This document shows, in pieces, positions 10,808-23,685 of a DNA stretch of 64,000 nt (its first letter is position 1; the number at the start of each line of letters is the position of its first letter). Where the stretch lies: positions 23,266 through 87,265 of the forward strand of contig NW_026615367.1 of assembly GCF_000801105.2 (NCBI RefSeq), in the 5' to 3' direction. The DNA is from Raphanus sativus (lineage: Eukaryota > Streptophyta > Magnoliopsida > Brassicales > Brassicaceae). A model generated the notes under the pieces. That model was given only the letters and a program-made list of their open reading frames with translations, had not been told where the DNA came from and searched no databases. The translations under genes were made by a program, and so were the position numbers.

Positions 10808-12373
10808 TGTTGGGGTCAAAATCGGTCAAGACGAAATCGATGTCCGAAAGTCTCGGAAAAACATATTAGAGTAACCTCGAGAGACTAATTGTTAATCGAG
10901 AAACTAGCGGAAATATTAAGTTCGAGATTGATCATCTCGAAATCAACTGCTAGAACATTTTCTACACAAGGGAAAAAGCCTACGGAAAACTAAAAACGCA
11001 AAAAACACGCACAAACCGAAGGAAACGAGCAGCCGACTCCGGACATGGCCGTGGCCGCCGGGCGGCTAGCCCCGTGCTGGCCGTGGCCGCCGGCGGCTAG
11101 CGCCCGTGCTGGCCGTGTCCGCCGGGCGGCTAGCCCATGCTGGCGTGGCCGGCGGCGGCTAGCGCCCGTGCTGGCCGTGGTCGCCGGGCGGCTAGCCCCG
11201 TGCTGGCCGTGGCCGCCGGCGGCTAGCGCCCGTGCTGGCCGTGGCCGCCGGCGGCTAGCGCCCGTGCTGGCCGTGGCCGCCGCCGGCTAGCGCCGTGCTG
11301 GCCGTGGCCGCCGGGCGGCTAGCCCCGTGCTGGCCGTGTGGCCGGCGGCTAGCGCCCGTGCTGGCCGTGGCCGCCGGGCGGCTAGCCCGTGCTGGCCGTG
11401 GCCGCGGCGGCTAGCGCCCGTGCTGGCCGTGGTCGCCGGGCGGCTAGCCCGCGCTGGCTCGGGTCGTCGGACGGCTAGTTTTCGTGCGTAATTCTAGGCT
11501 TCCGGGTCGCCAGAAATCCGTGTTTTGCGACTTTCGAGATCCCGCAAACAAAACTCCTTTTCCTGCTCCAGATTCCAAAGAACCCGTAAGACGTCAACGG
11601 ACAGGAAGACTTCGTATAAAACGGTGATGGTTATCTTAAAACACCATGTGCCTCAGCAATGGATCGAAGATCTTCCGAAAGACTCGACATCCAAGTAGGA
11701 GCATTCTATCAACGAAAATCGTAGAAAACAGCGGAAGACGGAAGACGGCCCGAAAGGGACCAAACCCGATCGAACAGCCCGTTTACGATTTTCTAAAAGG
11801 GATAGATATGACGGTTTACAATTATCTTCGCATAACAAGATAAATGTTAAACTTCCGAAAAGATAAATGTCAACTTTCCGAAAAAATAAATGTCAACTTT
11901 CCCGATAAACGCGAAAGCCGACGAAAATGGAAAAAGTCCAGCCCGCGGCAGACTCAGCCCATCAGGATAGACCGTCATATGGGAGTATATAAGCAAAGCT
12001 AGGAGCAGAGGAAGGGGGATTCGAAATCAGAAGAAAGAAACCACCCCAGAGCAACTTAGAACTTAGGCGCTTATTTCCTTTTTTAGCGAGCTGCGACTCA
12101 ACTAGGTTAGATCTAGGTTTTGAGACTAGCGACGATCGACAGCTCTTGTGGCCGAGATCTCGACCTGTTGTCCAACGCTCTCCGCAGATTCGGAAATAAG
12201 ATTATTTCTTTTTTTGCTTCTTTATTTTACGCATTTATTCCCAAACTAGACTCGTATTAACTTTGTCGTGCGTGGCCAGCAGATAGCCGGGATCCTCGGG
12301 GGAAACTAGGTCAACTTAGTTTTCCTACGTTTTAACTTAACTAAAATCGACAGTGCGAATTTCGGTTCCCACA
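10808..12373 (+). repeat. 3' LTR of Tat-like element
   Basis: This 1566-bp direct repeat of 3560-5161 contains its own version of the GC-rich minisatellite (about 11044-11475) and a TATA box (11986-11992). It is preceded by the polypurine tract AGCTGGGGGGC at about 10792-10803. Confidence 0.92.
11044..11475 (+). repeat. GC-rich minisatellite inside the 3' LTR
   Basis: The same 31-32 bp GCTAGC-containing units as in the 5' LTR are present, but in a different number and order, with several 1-2 bp deletions within units. This indicates array turnover since the two LTRs were made as identical copies. Confidence 0.9.
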
Positions 12374-12377
12374 GCTT

Positions 12378-12677
12378 CCATTTTCTTCATAATTATTTAT
12401 AACCTTCTCATGTTGAAAAACCAGATATAGTAATTTGGCGTGAAAGCCTCTATTTATTAAATGCTTCCAAACATTTTCACGATTTGGTCAATTTCGAATT
12501 GTTGCATTTCGACATGGACAGAACATCTTACCGGCTTTCTAGGGCGAGCGGTGTGGAATCTGCTTGATGCATAAATGTCTCCAGTCTCGCAATGTATTCT
12601 TTCGTCACTCTCCCGTTAGCATCTCTATGCATATACATCCAGCTCCGCAACTCGTAGACATTCCCGGAGCCTGACAT
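12378..12677 (-). pseudogene. CACTA transposase N-terminal exon (transposase-associated domain)
   Basis: I chose the ATG at 12677 because MSGSGNVYELRSWMYMHRD is the usual start of Brassicaceae tnp2 proteins. The upstream in-frame codons back to 12803 look like untranslated leader. The segment continues with GRVTKEYIARLETFMHQADS. A one-base shift follows near 12535, after which KMFCPC and NRENVWKHLINRGF are readable in another frame. The exon is cut at 12374 by the LTR element and continues at 3558. Confidence 0.85.
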
Positions 12678-12827
12678 TTTTTTCTTTTCACTTTTTTTTT
12701 TTGTTCTTGTTGGTGTGTTTAAAATGATGTTGAAACTTCCATATTTATAGAAAATTTTCGAATCTGGTAGTTGAAGTTTTGCGAGGAATAGGTAGGTAGC
12801 CAAAAAAAACGTGTTTTAAAATTCCTC

Positions 12828-13110
12828 TTAAGTTCACGTAAAGTATTTCCTCGTAAAGAAGACGCGAATTTACGTGGGTTTTACGAGGAAAGTATATTTT
12901 CTCATTTCCTCGTAAAGATGATGCAAGGTTTACGTGGTGTTTACGAGGAAAGTGTATTTCCTCGTTAAAACCACGTAATGTTACGATGGTTTTACAACGA
13001 AATGTTTTCTTCGTTACTTTACGAGGAAATAACGACGTTTTGTTCTTTCTTTGTAAATTCCTCGTAAACTCGTCGTAAAATTACGAGGATCATATTTCCT
13101 CGTTAATTTC
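12828..13110. repeat. CACTA subterminal repeats
   Basis: Many direct and inverted copies of TTACGAGGAAA / TTTCCTCGTAA and ACGTAAA-like motifs lie within 300 bp of the terminus. CACTA elements carry such arrays as transposase binding sites. Confidence 0.8.
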
Positions 13111-13126
13111 CCTCGCCAAAGTGTTG

Positions 13127-13139
13127 TTTTCTTGTAGTG
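13127..13139 (-). repeat. CACTA terminal inverted repeat
   Basis: TTTTCTTGTAGTG is the reverse complement of CACTACAAGAAAA. It marks the exact edge of the element; the next base belongs to a Helitron exon. Confidence 0.9.
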
Positions 13140-15601
13140 TGAAGATAATTCGCATGTGGAGACAATGCTCTGCTCGGGCTGGAGAGAGCATTGAGATGGT
13201 TTTAGTTGATTCGAGTGTAAGTAGTGTAATATTGTTTGAATATCTATTTTCTGTAAGTATTATGTAAGGAATGAGCTTTGGATTTATTCTTATTAATTTT
13301 TTTGCTCATAATGTACAGGGTGATAAGATACATGCTTCTGTTAAGCATGATTTGTTGTCTCATTTTGAAGAGATTCTATACGAAGGTTGCTCGCAAATTT
13401 TGATTAATTTTGAAGTTGCCCATTCATGTGGATCTTATCGAACCACCAAACACGCCTATAGGATTCATTTTTTACCTTTGACTCGTGTTCGCTTTTGCGG
13501 AGATTTACCTCTAGCATTGACTGGTTTCCAGCCAGTACATTTTCGTGAAATACTGGATGGTAATCTCAATACAGCCTTTCTGGTTGGTGAGTTTTCGTTA
13601 TCTCTATAGAACACTGAAAAATCAATTCATGTAGTATTTTAGGGTAACATATATACTGTGTTTGTGTGATATGTTGCATATATGTAGATGTTATCGGTGA
13701 GATTGTTGAGGTTAGTCCTCTTGAAATTGTTGCCGTGAATGGAAAAGACACTGAAAAGATTTCATGTGTGCTGCAGAATGAAGAGTAAGTTATACTTAAA
13801 GAAATATCTGCAGATATTATAATTCTTTAACCAATTTTGCTTTTGTTTTTCCATTCGCGGACTTAATTTTGCAATGATTTGTTGACACTTTGTTTTTATG
13901 TCATCTAGAGATATTAGGCTTTCATGTGTTGTCTGGGGACAAAGTGCCAAGGAGGTTATTGATGCAATTCAACTTCGTAGTGAGCATTCTGTTATATGTG
14001 TTTTACGATTTGGCAAGATCAGAGTCTTTAAAGGTATATTACATTTTATAATCTTCAATTCGGCGTATCTATTGGCATTATATTTTTATTTCACTATTCC
14101 CGTTAACTAATGTTGAATAGATGATCGAAGTATATCAAATGCGTATAAGGTATCTCATCTAGCCTTCAACCCCGAAATGCATGAAGTTGCAGCGTTCCAG
14201 GCAGTGTACGTATTTCTAATATAGTCAAATTCATTATGATTTGAACAAACAATTCATGTAGTATTCTGTTAATATTTGTTTAGGTTGCCTAAAGATTCTT
14301 TATCGTTGGCTGTTGTCGAGCCAAAAGCTCTCTCCATTGTTTCTATGATCTCAGAGAAGGAGGATTTTTTTATTCATACTCCACGGAAAACTATCTCGGA
14401 GATTTTACAGACCAGAAATGTTTGCCCTCTAAACCATTTTATTTATATAGGGGATTTCTCTTAGTTATTTATAATTATATTCTTTTCAAATGAATTTATA
14501 TAGGTGGAGATATGTATTGTTATGTGTACAATAGCTGCAATTGATACCGACATGGGATGGTACTGTTTGGGTTGTCGAGTCTGCGCAACGAAAGTGTTGA
14601 CTGTACCAAATGACACTGATGATGCTGTCATAACCATACTCGATGGGGGGTACAGATACTACTGTACTCGGTGTAAGGTTGTGAATCCTAAACTTTTGCC
14701 AAGGTATTAATCTTATAGCATTATTATTATCTTTCCTATAATATAGTAATCACAAGTTTGTATCTATAATTGGAGCACAATAAATTTTTTGAATGTAGGT
14801 TCAATTTACATTTGGTTGTACTTGATAACACAAGCGACATCAAACTACATCTAATTGACAGTCTTGCATTCCAGTTGCTCCATGTACCGTGCGTTGAGTT
14901 AACTGGTAAAGTTACATCAGAGGTATGTATCCTCTAATTGAAAATTACTATATTTCTTTGGGATCATATCATTTTAATTTCCTAAATGTCGTTTATTTTG
15001 TATTATATGTTTTGACAATCACCATATTTTAGATTCAGGATCCTGGTAATTTACCTAAAGCTTTGACTGATTTGGTTGGTAAGACGTATCTGTTTAAGAT
15101 CGTTATCGAGCGAGATAAATATCTCTACAAGCACGAGACATTCAGGGTTCTGAACATTATAACACAAGCAGACATGATAAATGAGTTTCATGTTAGCTAT
15201 TATCCTACGGTATGATAGCTTACTCATTACAATCGAATTTTTGTTAGTGTATTCACATAGACTATTATTTAGCTAATCTGTTTTTTTTTCTTATGTCAGG
15301 GAAATCAACAAATTGTCAGCCCTTCGTGTATAACCGTTTCACCACTGCCCGTGGTATTTTTTATACTTAAAATTTTAGTGAATATAATTGGTTTCTTATT
15401 TGTATTCTTACCTCTATTAATGTTGTTGAAACAGGGTGGAACGATGGAAACGGGTAGTTTCTCAAACTCAAAGATATCTACTTTTCTAACTCCAGCTAAA
15501 CGGGCTGGACTCCCGATTAAGGATTTGTTTTCAGACTTTGATGAGATAAGTGAGACAAAAGTTGCACCTTTGCTGAGGATCAAGAAGGAGGAAAATAAAT
15601 G
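13140..15601 (+). pseudogene. RPA1-like ssDNA-binding protein gene A, 5'-truncated by CACTA
   Basis: About eleven exons with GT-AG borders are readable. The first visible exon (13140-13216) begins KIIRMWRQCSARAGESIEMV, the first OB-fold of plant RPA1-like proteins. Later exons give GDKIHASVKHDLLSHFEEIL, CGSYRTTKHAYRIHFLPLT, DIRLSCVVWGQ and the C-terminal zinc-binding region WYCLGCRVC...YYCTRCKVV (14500-14706). The gene ends KKEENK at TGA 15599-15601. In Helitrons such proteins are thought to bind single-stranded DNA during replicative transposition. The start codon and first residues lie on the far side of the CACTA insertion, so this copy is disrupted although the rest looks intact. Confidence 0.85.
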
Positions 15602-16394
15602 AAGTTGCTGAAGCTATGATAAATTAAGTTTTTAAGAGGCTTTTATTTAACTAATGTTTTGTTACACAATATTTCTTTAATGTTTTGCATGGTTATTTTG
15701 AATTTATTTAAAGTTTTAATTATTTAACATATTTAAGAACAATAACCTTATTGGTTTCCGAAAATGAGTTATGTTATCTTATCAACAGAAATGTGGTCAT
15801 GTCATAAACATGACATCACGTTTTTGTTTAACAACCTTTTGATGTATTCATATTGTTTCCAATGGTAGTTTTGTTGTATTTTTTAATCATAATATTCGTG
15901 TGATGACTTCTTATATTCGATGTGAGGAGTTTTATAGGTTGAGTCTTCAATTGACAAATAAACATCCGGGTCTATTTCCTACCTAGCAGACTCAGTTCCA
16001 ATCCTAACTTAGATATAAATATTGCCTTCTAACAGTTAAGGTTAGATACGAAAACATACCTGCAGACATTGATCTTCAGAGATGTTAGACCGATCGTCGT
16101 TTTGCAGAGGAATCTTTAATCACATTTACGCCCAAAATTTTCTTACTCCCGCCAAAACTGTTCCATCAAAAAGTGAATAGATTAACGGAGGGAGTCCCTA
16201 AAATGTGAATATGCTTGAATCTAAAATGTAATTAATTTTTCATTTATAATTACAGGTCTTTGTAAATTTAGATTGAGTTATAGAAAGTCTAATCTGTACA
16301 ATATGGTAACATATAAATAAGCAATACGTTCATCAGTATCGTAGGTAATATAACACAAACGAGCTTAGGAGATTTGAAGCTTGATAACGCTATC
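15602..16394. other. Spacer between RPA-like gene A and Rep/Hel gene
   Basis: AT-rich DNA with no supported gene. It would hold the 3' UTR of the RPA-like gene and the promoter of the helicase gene. No clear signal is recognisable. Confidence 0.5.
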
Positions 16395-19300
16395 ATGAAT
16401 CGAAAGAAACATAAGGCTGGAAAGGAAAACATAGAAGATAATCGTCCCCCCAAACGTGTAAAACAAGGTATATGCATGCAACTCTAATCCTTTACCAGAA
16501 TTACAAGTTAAATTTTAACGTTTTTCGATAAATTTGTACTATGAAGATAATGGGGACAGAAATTTGGAGGACTCCATTCTGGACGTTATGACTTTTAACT
16601 CAGGTTCAAACATGGGGCAAGTGCAACAAGACGACAGGGTGGATTTGACTAATTATAGTCAACAAACACTCTCCAATTGTATGATATTGGGTGACCTAAC
16701 AAATATACGCAATAGTTGTCTCAAGGATGCTAGAAGTCAAAGGATGAGCATTTTGCGGAAGAAAAGGAATTCGATCGAAACTGAAAATTCTGAAGGAGTT
16801 TCTCAGAACAGAGAACAAGCCGAATCCTTCGTCAGTTCAACACAAAATAACTCATCCTATCTACCAAACCCAATATCGTTCACAAATTTGCTTCAATCAA
16901 TGGGATCACCGCATCAGGAAGGTAAGAATAATAAGTATGAGTTCATATACTATACTTATCATTATTGGTATATTCTCATTTTACACTAACTATTGATATT
17001 ATGTTTTTTATTTTTATTCATGTCCTAGATATGCCTATCACAAGTGAGGTAATGCCCCTAAGTCAGCTAAAAAGAGGAAATATGACAATCATGTTAGTTG
17101 TGTGTCGACTGTGGACTCTTTGGATTCGCATTCGAGAGGGGAACAATTACAACGACTATTTTATTGTAGTCCACCGGTAAATCAAACAGTTGATGAGCCT
17201 GAGTCAACATCATTCACGGGCTTACTTCAATCACTGATTACAAAGAGTACTTGCACGGAAGGACAACCTAATAGAGTTCAAACTACGAGTGGATATCCAA
17301 CAGATAATAATAGTCAAATCCATTGTACCAGCAATGCTATTCACTCATCAATTGAGTCAGATTCATAAGGTGAGTGCAATGTTATTGAAAGGAAATAGAC
17401 CAGTGATTTCATTATTACAATGGCTGTATGGAACATACTTACTTCCTTTCGTATGGCTTGTGATTTTAAAAATTATTTAATTGTGGTTTTTGACAGAGAG
17501 CTGTGATGATTTGTGGGAGGAAGACACACACAACACTGAAAATCTATATCATAACTATTCTGATACTGACACGGACGAAGAAACTGAATTGAATAGATTG
17601 AAGGAGCGACCAGCGGCGTACAATAAAGGAATATCTAGACATCTTCGAAACAATTTTGAAGATTCAAATCAGACAAGTGAAAAGGGAACATCTGCTGCAA
17701 CAGTTTCTCCTGTAGAAGAATGTCTATTCCATAATTCCATTATTATATAAATCATCGTAAGGAATATAGAAACTTAGGTTATAATATTCTAATTATTTTC
17801 TTTGACAGGCTATAAAGACGACGGAGATATAGATAACGAATGTCCTAAATGTGGAGCACTATTTTGGTATAATGAGCGGATCAGTAAAAATAGAAAATCA
17901 AGAAGGCCCACTTTCTCTATGTGTTGTTTGCAAGGAAAAATCAAACTTCCAATTCTGAAGGAACCTCCGGCATTACTTCAAAGCCTTCTGACCAACAATG
18001 ATGATATCAGTAAGCATTTTCGTGAAAATATTCGAGCTATAAATATGATGTTCTCATTTACTTCACTGGGAGGAAAGATTGATAATTCAATCAACCAAGG
18101 GCAAGGTCCCAAGGTTTTTAAACTACACGGAGAAAATTATCATTTGATTGGGATTGTGAAACCAAAGCCTCAAGAAGCAGCGAAATTCTGTCAGTTGTAT
18201 ATACATGATACTGAGAACGAGGTTCAGAATAGGATATCTGCATTAAGGTATAGATGTTATAATGTAAATTGAATTTCCTTATTTTTTTAAATCGTGATGA
18301 TGGTTTGGAGTTCTTAGTCTTTTTTTTTATATGTACAGTGGAAATTCTGAGAGAAGCAAAATAAGAGACGATTTGGTTCAGTCAATTATGGAAATGCTAA
18401 GGGAGTGCAATGTACATGTTCAGACATTCAGAAATAATATGGACAGATTCAACAATGCAGATGAAAGTGAAGAATTGTCTCTGGTCTTAATCAACACTCG
18501 GGAAAAAGATGGGCGAGTTTTCAATCTCCCATCTTCGTCTGAAGTCGCAGCATTGGTAGTTGGTGATTTTACTCTAAATATGGATAAAAGGGATATTATT
18601 TTGGAAAAAAACTCAGGAAAGTTAAAAAGGATCAATGAGTTGCATCCTTGCTACCTACCACTTCAATATCCTCTTATTTTTCCTTATGGAGAGGATGGTT
18701 TTCGTTTAGGTATCAAAAATGGTTTTACCGGAATCAACAAAAGAAAGAAACCAAATATCAGCATGAGAGAATATTTTGCATATCGAATACAAATTCGTAA
18801 GGTTGGATCCCAGGTACTACTTCTTTCAAGGCGTTTACTTCAGCAGTTTCTGGTTGACTCTTATACAATGATTGAAAGTCACCGTCTGCGCTATATCCGA
18901 AAGAATCAGTCAAATCTAAGGACGTTGAGTTTCAGTAAGTTTGTGTCTGCTTCAAACAATGGTTACTCTTCGCTCCCTATAGAGGGAAATCAAGTAATCA
19001 TACCATCATCTTTCACTGGAGGTTCAAGATATATGCATCAGATGTATTTGGATTGCATGACTATATGCAAATATTTTAGTTTTCCAGATTTTTTTATTAC
19101 ATTTACATGTAATCCAAAGTGGCCAGAACTGACGAGATATTTTCAGAAATACAATCTGAGATCCGAGGATAGACCAGAATTGTGTTGCAGGCTATTCAAA
19201 GTAAAGCTTGATAGTTTGATGGATGATCTAACGAAGAAACATCATCTCGGGAAGACTGTTTCTGGTAAGAAGTTTTATCGTTATTTAATCCCCTTAAATT

Positions 19301-22300
19301 ACAGAAATGCTAATATCGTATTTATATTTTGTAGCTGTGTACACTATAGAGTTTCAAAAAAGAGGTCTTCCCCATGCACATATTTTGCTATTCATTGATC
19401 CTTCAGCCAAATATCCAAATGCAGATGATATTGATCGGGTAATATCAGCTGAAATTCCTGATAAAATTAAAGAACCTAGACTATACGATGTTATAAGGGA
19501 CACAATGATTCATGGTCCATGTGGTGTTGTCCATAAGGCTTCTCCTTGTATGCAAGATGGGCGTTGCACAAATTTTTTTCCTAGGAAGATAGTTGCTAAA
19601 ACTACAGTTGATTCACAAGGATATCCTATTTACCGTAGAAGAGAAGGAGGTTCTACAGTAGAGAAAAAAGGAATAGAGTTGGATAACCAGTTTGTGGTTC
19701 CGTATAACAAGAGACTTCTTCTGGGTTATAATGCACATATCAATGTTGAGTGGTGTAATCAAGCCCGATCTATTAAATACTTATTTAAGTATATCCACAA
19801 AGGGCAAGACTGCGTTACAGCAACAATAACTAAGAAGACTAATAAGGAGTCCAATACATCAGAGACGATCGAGAACCCTGGCAATCCAGCAGTGACTGTA
19901 GACAATGGGAGAGGAGATTTAGGCGTGAACACAACGGGAGGAGCCGAAGAACCAGAAGTTGACGAGATTAAAAAATACTTTGATACCAGGTATTATTTTC
20001 ATTATCTAATTGTTTGAATTTGTGAACCTTTGTTTTTATCAGTTGTAGCCAAGTCTCATATATGTGATCTTTTTTCTCATTAGATACATCTCTGCGTGCG
20101 AGTCAACTTGGAGGATTTTAGCATTTCCAACTCATTTTCGAACGACACCAGTTGAGAAACTGACGTTCCATCTCGAAGGAGAGCAACCTGTTATTTATCG
20201 GGAAGGTGATACGGTTGAAACTGTTATGGCTCGCATGAGTGTTTCAAAGACCATGTTCTTAGCTTGGTTTGTTTGTAATGAAGAATATCCTGAAGCCCGA
20301 TTATTGACGTATGCCGAAATGCCCACGAAATTCCTATATGATTCAAAGAACCAAATTTGGAAAAAACGGAAAAAAAGATTTGCAATTGGGAGGCTGCAGC
20401 ATGTTTCTCCAAGTAGTGGCGAATTATATTTTTTGAGGGTTTTGATTAACAAGATCAAAGGGCCACGATCTTATGCAGATATCAAGACCGTTGATGGAGT
20501 CATTCAACCGAGTTTCGAAGATGCCTGTTATAAACTCGGTTTGTTAGACGAAGACAAAGAGTATATTGAAGGATTAAAAGAATGTAGCTTTTGGGCAACA
20601 GGTACTTATGTCCGCAAGTTTTTTGTTCAGATGTTGTTATCAGAAAGTCTATCTTCGCCAAATAAAGTTTGGGAAGCAACCAAAGACCTACTATCAGAAG
20701 ATATTTTGTTTATTGAACGAAAAAAGCGAGGAAATCCAAGTAAGTAATAATAAACAAAATTTTTATACTTCAGTATTTATATGAAATTATTTTCTATTTA
20801 TTAATGTTGTTTAAATCGTGTAGATTTAATTTTGAATGAAGAACAAGTGCTGAATTGTACGTTATTACTGATTGACAATATCTTAAGGAGTAAGAATAGT
20901 AGTTTGGAGAAATGGAAGTCAATGCCACAGCCTATTGATAACGATCAATCAATATCAGCGAATCAGCTTTTACAAGATGAGTTGAATTATCCAAGAGATG
21001 ATTTGCGGGAAAGACACGCAGAATGGTTTGGACAGTTGACAGATGAGCAGCGGACTGTGTATGATCAGATAATAGCGTCTGTCGATAGTTCATCAGGTGG
21101 AGTTTATTTTGTATATGGTTTTGGTGGGACAGGGAAAACCTTCTTGTGGAATATTCTGTCTGCTGCTATCCGGTCAAGAGATGAAGTTGTACTTAATGTT
21201 GCATCCAGCGGAATTGCCGCTTCCTTCCTGGTGGAAGGACGGCTCATTCTCGGTTTAGCATCCCCATCAATCCTGATGAATTCTCTACTTGCAAGATACA
21301 ACCAGGGAGTGATCAAGCTGAATTAATATCTAAAGCTTTTCTTATCATTTGGGACGAAGCACCAATGATGAGTAAGCATTGTTTCGAGTCTCTAGATCGT
21401 AGTCTATGCGATATTATGAAGACTACTGACGACAGACCATTTGGTGGGAAAGTAGTTGTCTTTGGTGGTGATTTTAGGCAAATCTTGCATGTTATTCCAA
21501 GGGGGAACCGAGCTGATGTAGTAATGGCAGCTCTTAACGCATCCTATTTGTGGAAGTATTGCAAAGTTTTGGAGCTTACGAAAAATATGAGGCTTTATTC
21601 TGAGGCAAATAATCGTGAAGTAGAGGAGATTAGAGAATTCTCGAAATGGATCCTTGATTTGGGAGATGGCAAAATTAATGAGCCTAATTTTGGTGAAACA
21701 ATGATCGAGATACCGAAGGATTTATTAATAACTCAGTGCAATGATCCTATTGAATCTATTGTTTCTGAAGTTTATGGTAACACCTTCAAAGATTCAAAGG
21801 ATCCAATTTTTTTCCAAGAAAGAGCTATATTGTGTCCAACTAATGAAGATGTTGACATGATAAACAACTACATGCTCGATCACTTAACAGGTATTATTTC
21901 GCAATATATTTGTTAAAGGTTATTGTTCAAATCAATCGACCAGATTATGCTGCCTTTATATTTATTTGATTATATGTTCTGTAGGTGAGGAAAAAGTTTA
22001 TTTAAGCTCAGATAGTATAGACCCAGCTGATACAAAATCAAAAAAAGATGATTCAGTCTTCACGCCAGAATTACTAAATAGTATCAAAGCATCAGGGTTA
22101 CCTAATCATTGTATACGGCTGAGGGTGGGTACACCAGTGATGCTGATAGGAAATCTTGATACCAATGAAGGTTTGTGCAACGGGACGAGATTGCAAATTA
22201 CGCAACTGGCTAATCACATTGTTGAAGCCAAGGTTATCACAGGAAAACGCGTTGGTGAAAGGGTGTTCTTACATCGTATGCTAATCACACCAACAGACGA

Positions 22301-22577
22301 TAAGCTACCTTTCAAGATGAGGCGTAGGCAATATCCATTGAAAGTTGCTTTTGCCATGACGATAAATAAAAGTCAAGGGCAAACACTAGCAAAGGTGGGT
22401 TTGTATCTTCCTAGACCTGTTTTTTCGCATGGACAATTATATGTGGCTGTTTCAAGAGTGAAATCAAGGAATGGATTGAAGATTCTTATTACTAACAAGG
22501 AAGGGAAACCAGAGACTTCAACGATGAATGTGGTTTATAAGGAAATATTTGACACTCTATTCGAAGAGAAGAAATGA
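16395..22577 (+). pseudogene. Helitron Rep/Pif1-type replicase-helicase, one frameshift
   Basis: The first exon probably starts at ATG 16395 (MNRKKHKAGKENIED). Low-complexity N-terminal exons follow. The zinc-like exon 17809-18248 contains CPKCGALFWYNERISK. The Helitron_like_N exon spans 18339-19266 (YMHQMYLDCMTICKYFSFPD). The HUH nuclease motif GLPHAHILLF lies near 19370, and the catalytic Tyr region is RSIKYLFKYIHKG near 19770. The Pif1 helicase shows Walker A GFGGTGKTF (21118), Walker B IIWDEAPMM (21345), [34 protein letters not shown] and YVAVSRVKS. It ends at TGA 22575-22577. The visible defect is a frameshift near 21240, between Walker A and B, where the sequence looks about four bases short (GGACGGCTCATTC). 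Otherwise catalytic motifs are present. Confidence 0.88.
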
Positions 22578-23685
22578 TAAGTAAATAGACGTTATCATTT
22601 ATGTTATTAGAAATAATATTGCCAGGCTTTATAAAATGTCTTACTCGCCTAATAGCATATTTACTTTTGCATTGTTTGTTTTTAACAGGCTTATGCTGTG
22701 ATTTTAGAAGTTGTTTGTGGAAAGAAGCTATGATGAGCTAATAACTGTAAGTGCATACGCATTTATATATACTACTATATAATATAAAATATATATCTAA
22801 AGCTATATAAAATCATTCGGAGAAGTGAAAAATTAATTATCTGTTAGTAGATAGATTATGATCTGTATACTTTAACAATCAAATTAAATCTTCTGCAGGA
22901 CAGTGCAGAACATATAATACTCCACCATTTTCAAGCAAACAACTTATTCTAAAAGCTGAAGAAACAAGCAATTTTTACCCACTGTTTCCTAGAAACCAAA
23001 TTTGTTTATTCAGGTCAATCAGTGTTTGCGAGAAGATAATAACTTTTTATATACTTCGTTATATGCTGTTTTTAAATTCATAAATATTTCGCCAATGCTT
23101 ATCTACTGCATCATTTTTATTCAATGGGTTGATTAAGTTGGACTAACCTTATCTCGTGAGGGAGCTCATCTAGCGTGGTAGATCGCAGCTAGCGTGGTAT
23201 TGTTTAGAGACTTTCCCGAGGCTTCTTCATTAGCTGGTATCCCAAATTTTAATATTTTGTAGTATTTCCTCGACGAAAAAAAGGTACGGATAATTAGTTA
23301 TCATTTAAAAAAATATAAATCTATATCGATGCATGTAAATAATACATATCAGTGAAATGTAAATTATGCATCTCCATAATGTTACATTTATTGCAAATAT
23401 TATATATGTATCTACTTTTAATAGTATAGATAATATCAGTAGACTTTATGTAATAACTAACATAATTAATAATATATTGTGTTGCTATAATCAATTGATC
23501 ATACAAATTCAATAGATCTTTTTACGAAATAATATATATCAATGTATGGTAGTAGCGTTTGTCGTCCAAGTAAATTATATCAATATATGGTATCTTCGGT
23601 AATATATAACCGCTACGAAATTCTATTGCTTTTTCTGGTAGAATAAATATCAATAGAAAGAAACAAATCGTACCTTTACTTAAGG
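22578..23685. other. Spacer after Rep/Hel gene, possible Helitron 5' end on - strand
   Basis: AT-rich and without a supported gene. On the - strand, TCTATACTATTAAAAGTAGA starts at 23430 after an A. This resembles Brassicaceae Helitron 5' termini, but no matching 3' hairpin is found to its left. Confidence 0.4.

Larger units (their letters stand above)
3560..12373 (+). mobile_element. Non-autonomous Tat-like Ty3/Gypsy LTR retrotransposon (GAG-PR only, antisense ORF)
   Basis: Two long direct repeats start TGTTGGGGTCAA (3560 and 10808) and end CGGTTCCCACA (5161 and 12373). The flanks repeat GCTT (3556-3559 and 12374-12377), or AGCTT if the terminal A of the LTR is counted, as for a 4-5 bp target duplication. 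A primer-binding-like TTTGGCGCTAGAAGGAGG follows the first LTR, and a purine tract AGCTGGGGGGC precedes the second. The interior has gag, a zinc-knuckle-like motif and an aspartic protease, but no reverse transcriptase, RNase H or integrase. On the opposite strand it has a spliced antisense gene. It interrupts the CACTA transposase. Confidence 0.92.
1..13139 (-). mobile_element. CACTA (En/Spm) DNA transposon, left end outside window
   Basis: The right end shows the 13-bp motif TTTTCTTGTAGTG, the reverse complement of the CACTACAAGAAAA terminal inverted repeat known from plant CACTA elements. Inside this end lie repeated TTACGAGGAAA-type subterminal motifs. The - strand then carries, in the usual order, a transposase-associated N-terminal domain, a tnp2-type transposase and DUF4218- and DUF4216-type domains. 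Positions 3560-12373 are a later LTR retrotransposon inserted in the transposase gene. The 13140 junction falls inside a codon of a Helitron RPA-like exon, so this element inserted into the Helitron. The opposite terminus and target duplication cannot be seen. Confidence 0.93.
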
